Below, one piece after another: positions 60,896 through 64,000 of a stretch of DNA of 64,000 nt. The stretch comes from Mycobacteroides saopaulense (GTDB taxonomy: Bacteria > Actinomycetota > Actinomycetes > Mycobacteriales > Mycobacteriaceae). Position numbers and translations under genes: made by a program. The notes beneath the pieces were generated by a model. It had not been told where the DNA came from. It saw only the letters and a list, made by a program, of their open reading frames with translations, and ran no database searches. Location: NCBI RefSeq assembly GCF_001456355.1, contig NZ_CP010271.1, positions 4,092,001 through 4,156,000 of the forward strand, written 5' to 3'. Position 1 is the first letter of the stretch. Every line of letters starts with the position of its first letter.

Positions 60896-62391
60896 GGTTT
60901 CGAAGCTGGCCCTGTCAGTATCGGTTCGTCACTGGCGGTCGAGACAGTGATTTTATAGTCCTGCAGGTCGAATCTCTTGAGTTGGTTGACATACTGCGTG
61001 GCGAATCCAGGGAACATGGTCGCGTTGAAGCCGTCGTCGGTGAGATACCAGCTTTGGCACCCCGAGTTCCACGTGGTGGATTGCAGGCGCCGCTGGATGT
61101 CCTGGTTGTAGTCCTCCTGGATTTCGGGACGAGGCTCCACCGATTTCCACCCGTTGCTGATCAACGCCGCGATCGCGTCGGTGATGTAGTTGATCTGCGC
61201 CTCCATGTACACCAGCGCCGAGCTGTGCCCAGGCCCCGAATTGGGGCCGAAGGTGAGGAACAGGTTGGGATAGCCCGCTACCGCCACGCTGCGGAAGGCA
61301 TAGGCCCCGCCCGCCCACTCGGTGGCCAGGTCCCGTCCGCCGATGCCGGCAACCGGGAAGGGCGTGCCGGCCTTGCACACGTCGAAACCCGTTGCGAACA
61401 CGATGCAGTCGAAATGGTGCTCGATACCCTCGACGGTGCGGATACCTTTCGGCGCCAGTTTGGCGATGGGCCAGGTGACCAACTTGCAGTTCTCTGCCTG
61501 CAGTGCGGGGTAGTAGTCGCTGGTCATCAGCAGGCGCTTGCAGCCGGCCGAGAAATCGGGCTTCAGCTGACGACGCAGCCACGGATCCTTCACCTGCATA
61601 CGGCGGTGCGCGGAGCTGACCGCCTCGACAATGCGGGTGAAGGGGGTGTCCCAGACGACGCCCATCGCCACCGACTCATGTCCCCAGAACCACGCGGCCC
61701 GTGCCAGCCGCTGGCTCAACGGCCACTTGCGGTACAGCTCCTTGAGCCGCCCACCCGTCGTGCGATTGACGCGCGGCAGCACCCAGCCGGGCGTGCGCTG
61801 GAACACCTTCACCATCTCGGCGTACTTCACCAGCTCCGGGATGATCTGGACGGCGCTGGCCCCCGTACCGACCACAGCCACCCGCTTTCCGGTGAAGTCA
61901 TAGTCGTGATCCCAACGGGCACTGTGGATCTTGTGACCCTCGTAGCTCTCAAGGCCCGGGATGGCGGGGAAGCTCACATTCGCCAACGGACCGGAGGCCA
62001 TGATGACGGTGCGGGCGCGCACCGGCTCCCGGCCCTCGAACTCGACGGTCCACTCCCCCGCGGCCTCGTCGTAGGTGAGCCCGATGACGTTGTGGCCGAA
62101 GCGGATATACGGTGCAAGTGCCGACGACTCGACCATCTGGTCGATGTAGCCCAGGATTTCGCCGCTGCCGGAATATGTGTGCGACCACTCGGCATTCGGG
62201 GCGAAGCTGTAGGAGTACAGCCGGGAAGGGATGTCGCACGCCGCCCCGGGGTAGGTGTTGTCGCGCCAGGTGCCACCCACCCGGTCGCCGCGCTCGAAGA
62301 TCGCGAAGTCGTTGATTCCCTTGCCTTTCAGGCGGATCGCTGCACCGATACCGGCAAACCCGGCACCGATGATGGCTACGGAGATGTTCAT
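60892..62391 (-). CDS. Baeyer-Villiger-type flavin monooxygenase
   Basis: 499 residues. FAD Rossmann GAGFAGIGAAIRLKGKG, NADP Rossmann VAVVGTGASAVQIIPEL and the fingerprint YEGHKIHSARWDHDYDF, close to the FxGxxxHxxxW of Baeyer-Villiger enzymes. It inserts oxygen into ketones or oxidises soft heteroatoms using NADPH and O2. Members of this group activate ethionamide-like drugs in mycobacteria, which is known for the family, not shown here. Confidence 0.88.
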   Translation of the reverse strand: MNISVAIIGAGFAGIGAAIRLKGKGINDFAIFERGDRVGGTWRDNTYPGAACDIPSRLYSYSFAPNAEWSHTYSGSGEILGYIDQMVESSALAPYIRFGHNVIGLTYDEAAGEWTVEFEGREPVRARTVIMASGPLANVSFPAIPGLESYEGHKIHSARWDHDYDFTGKRVAVVGTGASAVQIIPELVKYAEMVKVFQRTPGWVLPRVNRTTGGRLKELYRKWPLSQRLARAAWFWGHESVAMGVVWDTPFTRIVEAVSSAHRRMQVKDPWLRRQLKPDFSAGCKRLLMTSDYYPALQAENCKLVTWPIAKLAPKGIRTVEGIEHHFDCIVFATGFDVCKAGTPFPVAGIGGRDLATEWAGGAYAFRSVAVAGYPNLFLTFGPNSGPGHSSALVYMEAQINYITDAIAALISNGWKSVEPRPEIQEDYNQDIQRRLQSTTWNSGCQSWYLTDDGFNATMFPGFATQYVNQLKRFDLQDYKITVSTASDEPILTGPASKP

Positions 62392-62402
62392 GCTGGCTGC
62401 TT

Positions 62403-63323
62403 TCAGGCGACGGGTTCGTAGGTGAGTTCCTGGGACCAGGTGGGCTTGTTCTCCACCAACCGCATGGGAATCCTGCTGGTCAACTTGACGAGCAGGTCAG
62501 CGGTGATGTGGTACTTGGACTTGCGGTTGATCACCTTCATCGCATGCCAGGAGATGACGCGGTAGTTCGGGAGCCGCCGGACCTTCTCGTTGCGCTCGCC
62601 GACACTCTTGTACCGTTTCATCGCGCCGTAGAGGCGCTCCTCGTCGACACCCATCGCCACGATGTTGTCGCGCATCTTGTTGAGCAGCGGCACATAGCTC
62701 AGCACGCCGATCAGCAGGCTGGGCTTGAGCCAGCCACCGACGAACTCGATGAGCATCTTGCGCATCTTGGCATGGCCGAGGATGTCCATGACCTCGAAAT
62801 CCACCGCAAGGTGCCGTGATTCGTCAGAGTTGATCCGCTTGAACGCTTCCTGCGCGATCGGGTCCTTGACCTCGTCGGTGATGAATTTGATGAGCGCACC
62901 GTCCAGGGCCACCTCCAGCATCGGGATGACCGTCCCGAGGAAAGACAGCGACATCCCGTCGGAGTATTTGTCAAGCCAGTTGATCACCAGCTGAACATTG
63001 ATGCTCGGGGAAGGGATCTCGTCATTCTCGAGCATCCCCCACCGGCGCATCAAGGCGAGCTCGGCGTTGGCGTGCTTCTGCTCCTCGGCGTGGAAGTGCT
63101 CGTAGATGCTCTTCAGAGTCGGGGTCGGCGCCTTCTTGGCCAGGGCCGCGAATCCGCGTGCCCCGACATTCTCGATCCACATCAGATCCGCGATGAACGG
63201 CTTGAGCTTCGCGTGCAGCTCGGGCTCGATCAGCTCGGCACCGGGCGCTTCCCAGTCGATGTCGGCCAGCGCCCACTGCTTGTCTTTGATCATCTGCAGC
63301 ATGTTGTCGAGATCCATTGCCAT
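62403..63323 (-). CDS. Ferritin-like diiron protein
   Basis: 306 residues (or 304 from the ATG two codons in). Helical, with paired Glu/His sites in IYEHFHAEEQKHANAELALM and INSDESRHLAVDFEVMDILG, which look like the iron ligands of a diiron oxygenase or desaturase. A C-terminal basic segment (LVKLTSRIPMRLVENKPTWS) may contact membrane. It sits between the SDR and monooxygenase genes. Function unknown, possibly hydroxylation or desaturation before ketone formation. Confidence 0.7.
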   Translation of the reverse strand: MAMDLDNMLQMIKDKQWALADIDWEAPGAELIEPELHAKLKPFIADLMWIENVGARGFAALAKKAPTPTLKSIYEHFHAEEQKHANAELALMRRWGMLENDEIPSPSINVQLVINWLDKYSDGMSLSFLGTVIPMLEVALDGALIKFITDEVKDPIAQEAFKRINSDESRHLAVDFEVMDILGHAKMRKMLIEFVGGWLKPSLLIGVLSYVPLLNKMRDNIVAMGVDEERLYGAMKRYKSVGERNEKVRRLPNYRVISWHAMKVINRKSKYHITADLLVKLTSRIPMRLVENKPTWSQELTYEPVA

Positions 63324-63359
63324 GGAATGTCTTTCCTTTCGGTGAGGTAGATACGACGC

Positions 63360-64000
63360 TCAGTCGGCGGGAAGGAGCCGGCCCAGCAGGCCGGCTCCGC
63401 GGGTATAGGGGGTCGGAAAATGCCGCTTGAGATGCCAGATGACATTCGCGTCGAACTGCGGCAACACATAGAGACGGCCGCGATCGTGCGCGTCGAGGGT
63501 CCGGACAGCGACCTTCTCCGGCGAGAAGCCGGTGAGCTCGATGATCCGGTCCAAGAGCCCCGATGCGCCGACCTCCACCCCCGTGAGTCGGCCGTCCTTG
63601 AAGATGTTCGTCTTGACAACGGTGGGGCACAGCACGGTCACGTTGATGCCGGTGCCACTCAGCTCGGCGGCGAGCGTCTCCGACAGCGACATCACCCCAG
63701 CCTTCGAGACGTTGTACGAGGCCATCGAGGGGCCTGCCGCGAACCCGGCCGCCGAGGCGACGTTGATGATCCCGCCACGCCCGGCGCCACGGAGCAAGGG
63801 CGTGAACAGCTCGCATCCATGGATGACGCCCCACAGGTTGATGCCCAGCGCCCAGTTCCAATCGTCCAGGCCGATCTCACCGACCGGCTTGCCGCCGATG
63901 CCGACGCCCGCGTTGTTGATCACCAGAGTGGGCGGCCCGGAGAAGAAGTCCTGCGCCTCGAGCACCAGTGCCTCGACCTGACTCCGCGACGCGACATCGC
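63360..64000 (-). CDS. Short-chain dehydrogenase/reductase (5' end outside window)
   Basis: At least 213 residues are visible and the frame runs through the right edge, so the cofactor-binding N-terminus is missing. LVINNAGVGIGGKPVGEIGL, catalytic Ser in INVASAAGFAAG and YxxxK in YNVSKAGVMS are present. A C-terminal segment ends RRHFPTPYTRG-type (KRHFPTPYTRGAGLLGRLLP). First gene seen of the operon, 36 bp before the diiron gene. Confidence 0.85.
   Translation of the reverse strand, partial: DVASRSQVEALVLEAQDFFSGPPTLVINNAGVGIGGKPVGEIGLDDWNWALGINLWGVIHGCELFTPLLRGAGRGGIINVASAAGFAAGPSMASYNVSKAGVMSLSETLAAELSGTGINVTVLCPTVVKTNIFKDGRLTGVEVGASGLLDRIIELTGFSPEKVAVRTLDAHDRGRLYVLPQFDANVIWHLKRHFPTPYTRGAGLLGRLLPAD

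Noticed and set aside
60859..62421. Plus-strand open frame of about 520 codons opposite the monooxygenase
   Set aside because: The minus strand has full FAD, NADP and Baeyer-Villiger motifs; the plus product has none.

Overview
The window reads as chromosome of a mycobacterium, most likely a rapid grower of the Mycobacteroides abscessus/chelonae type. The evidence is high GC, frequent GTG starts, lineage-restricted families (IniB-like, MmpS/MmpL, DesA, mycolic-acid methyltransferase, PepD, udgA/dcd) and two blocks whose order resembles M. tuberculosis as I recall it: Rv0341-Rv0337c plus Rv0322-Rv0320 at 0-16 kb, and Rv0271c-Rv0269c (fadE6, fadD2, polD2) at 51-60 kb. The species itself cannot be fixed from the sequence alone. 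I see no prophage, insertion sequence, CRISPR array or rRNA operon. There is one tRNA, Gly-CCC at 33.7 kb.

0-15.7 kb is a cell-envelope stress and core-metabolism block. An IniB-like protein and a membrane Hsp70-like ATPase are divergently transcribed around a cluster of TAGGGGATG-type repeats. An IniR-like ATPase/LuxR regulator follows. Next is a large Fe-S CCG-domain membrane protein preceded by an iron-box-like site and two tandem palindromes, then aspC. Facing these on the minus strand are two tandem L,D-transpeptidase-like exported proteins, dcd, a second actin-like-head/TM/Pro-rich protein, and udgA.

15.7-25.1 kb holds an Asp-nucleophile alpha/beta hydrolase, a secreted MmpS-like protein and a DoxX-like membrane protein. 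After these comes a plus-strand group: amidohydrolase, formylglycine-generating enzyme, transglutaminase-like protein and a Tat-exported arylsulfatase. The sulfatase and the enzyme that matures it are one gene apart. 25.1-36.8 kb carries a MalT-type LuxR regulator, PepD/HtrA protease, an mmpS-mmpL operon with a divergent tetR, the tRNA, and a mycolic-acid group (cyclopropane-type methyltransferase and DesA desaturase). Two dispersed small paralogues with a Cys/His metal-binding-like head and a Myb-like helix-turn-helix tail lie at 24.5 and 36.4 kb.

37-47.9 kb is a mixed region: GntR, UbiB-type kinase, diguanylate cyclase, DUF6188, hydrolase, leucine-carboxymethyl-type methyltransferase, exopolysaccharide sugar transferase with a long AT-rich upstream region, MpaB-like oxygenase/TetR pair and a VOC dioxygenase. 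48-55 kb is a likely catabolic operon: TetR, hydrolase, 2-hydroxyacid dehydrogenase, SDR, double-domain acyl-CoA dehydrogenase, hydrolase. 55-60 kb holds a SRPBCC protein, a saccharopine-dehydrogenase-like reductase, fadD2, polD2 and a small membrane protein. 60-64 kb is a minus-strand operon (SDR, ferritin-like diiron protein, Baeyer-Villiger-type monooxygenase, MerR) that runs off the end of the window.

The strongest points for follow-up are regulatory sites and small genes: the sulfatase promoter with a dyad and a possible Phe-rich leader peptide, the three-element operator between tetR and mmpSL, the tandem palindromes before the Fe-S protein, the Cys/Myb paralogues, and the 3' scar beside the duplicated L,D-transpeptidase-like genes.
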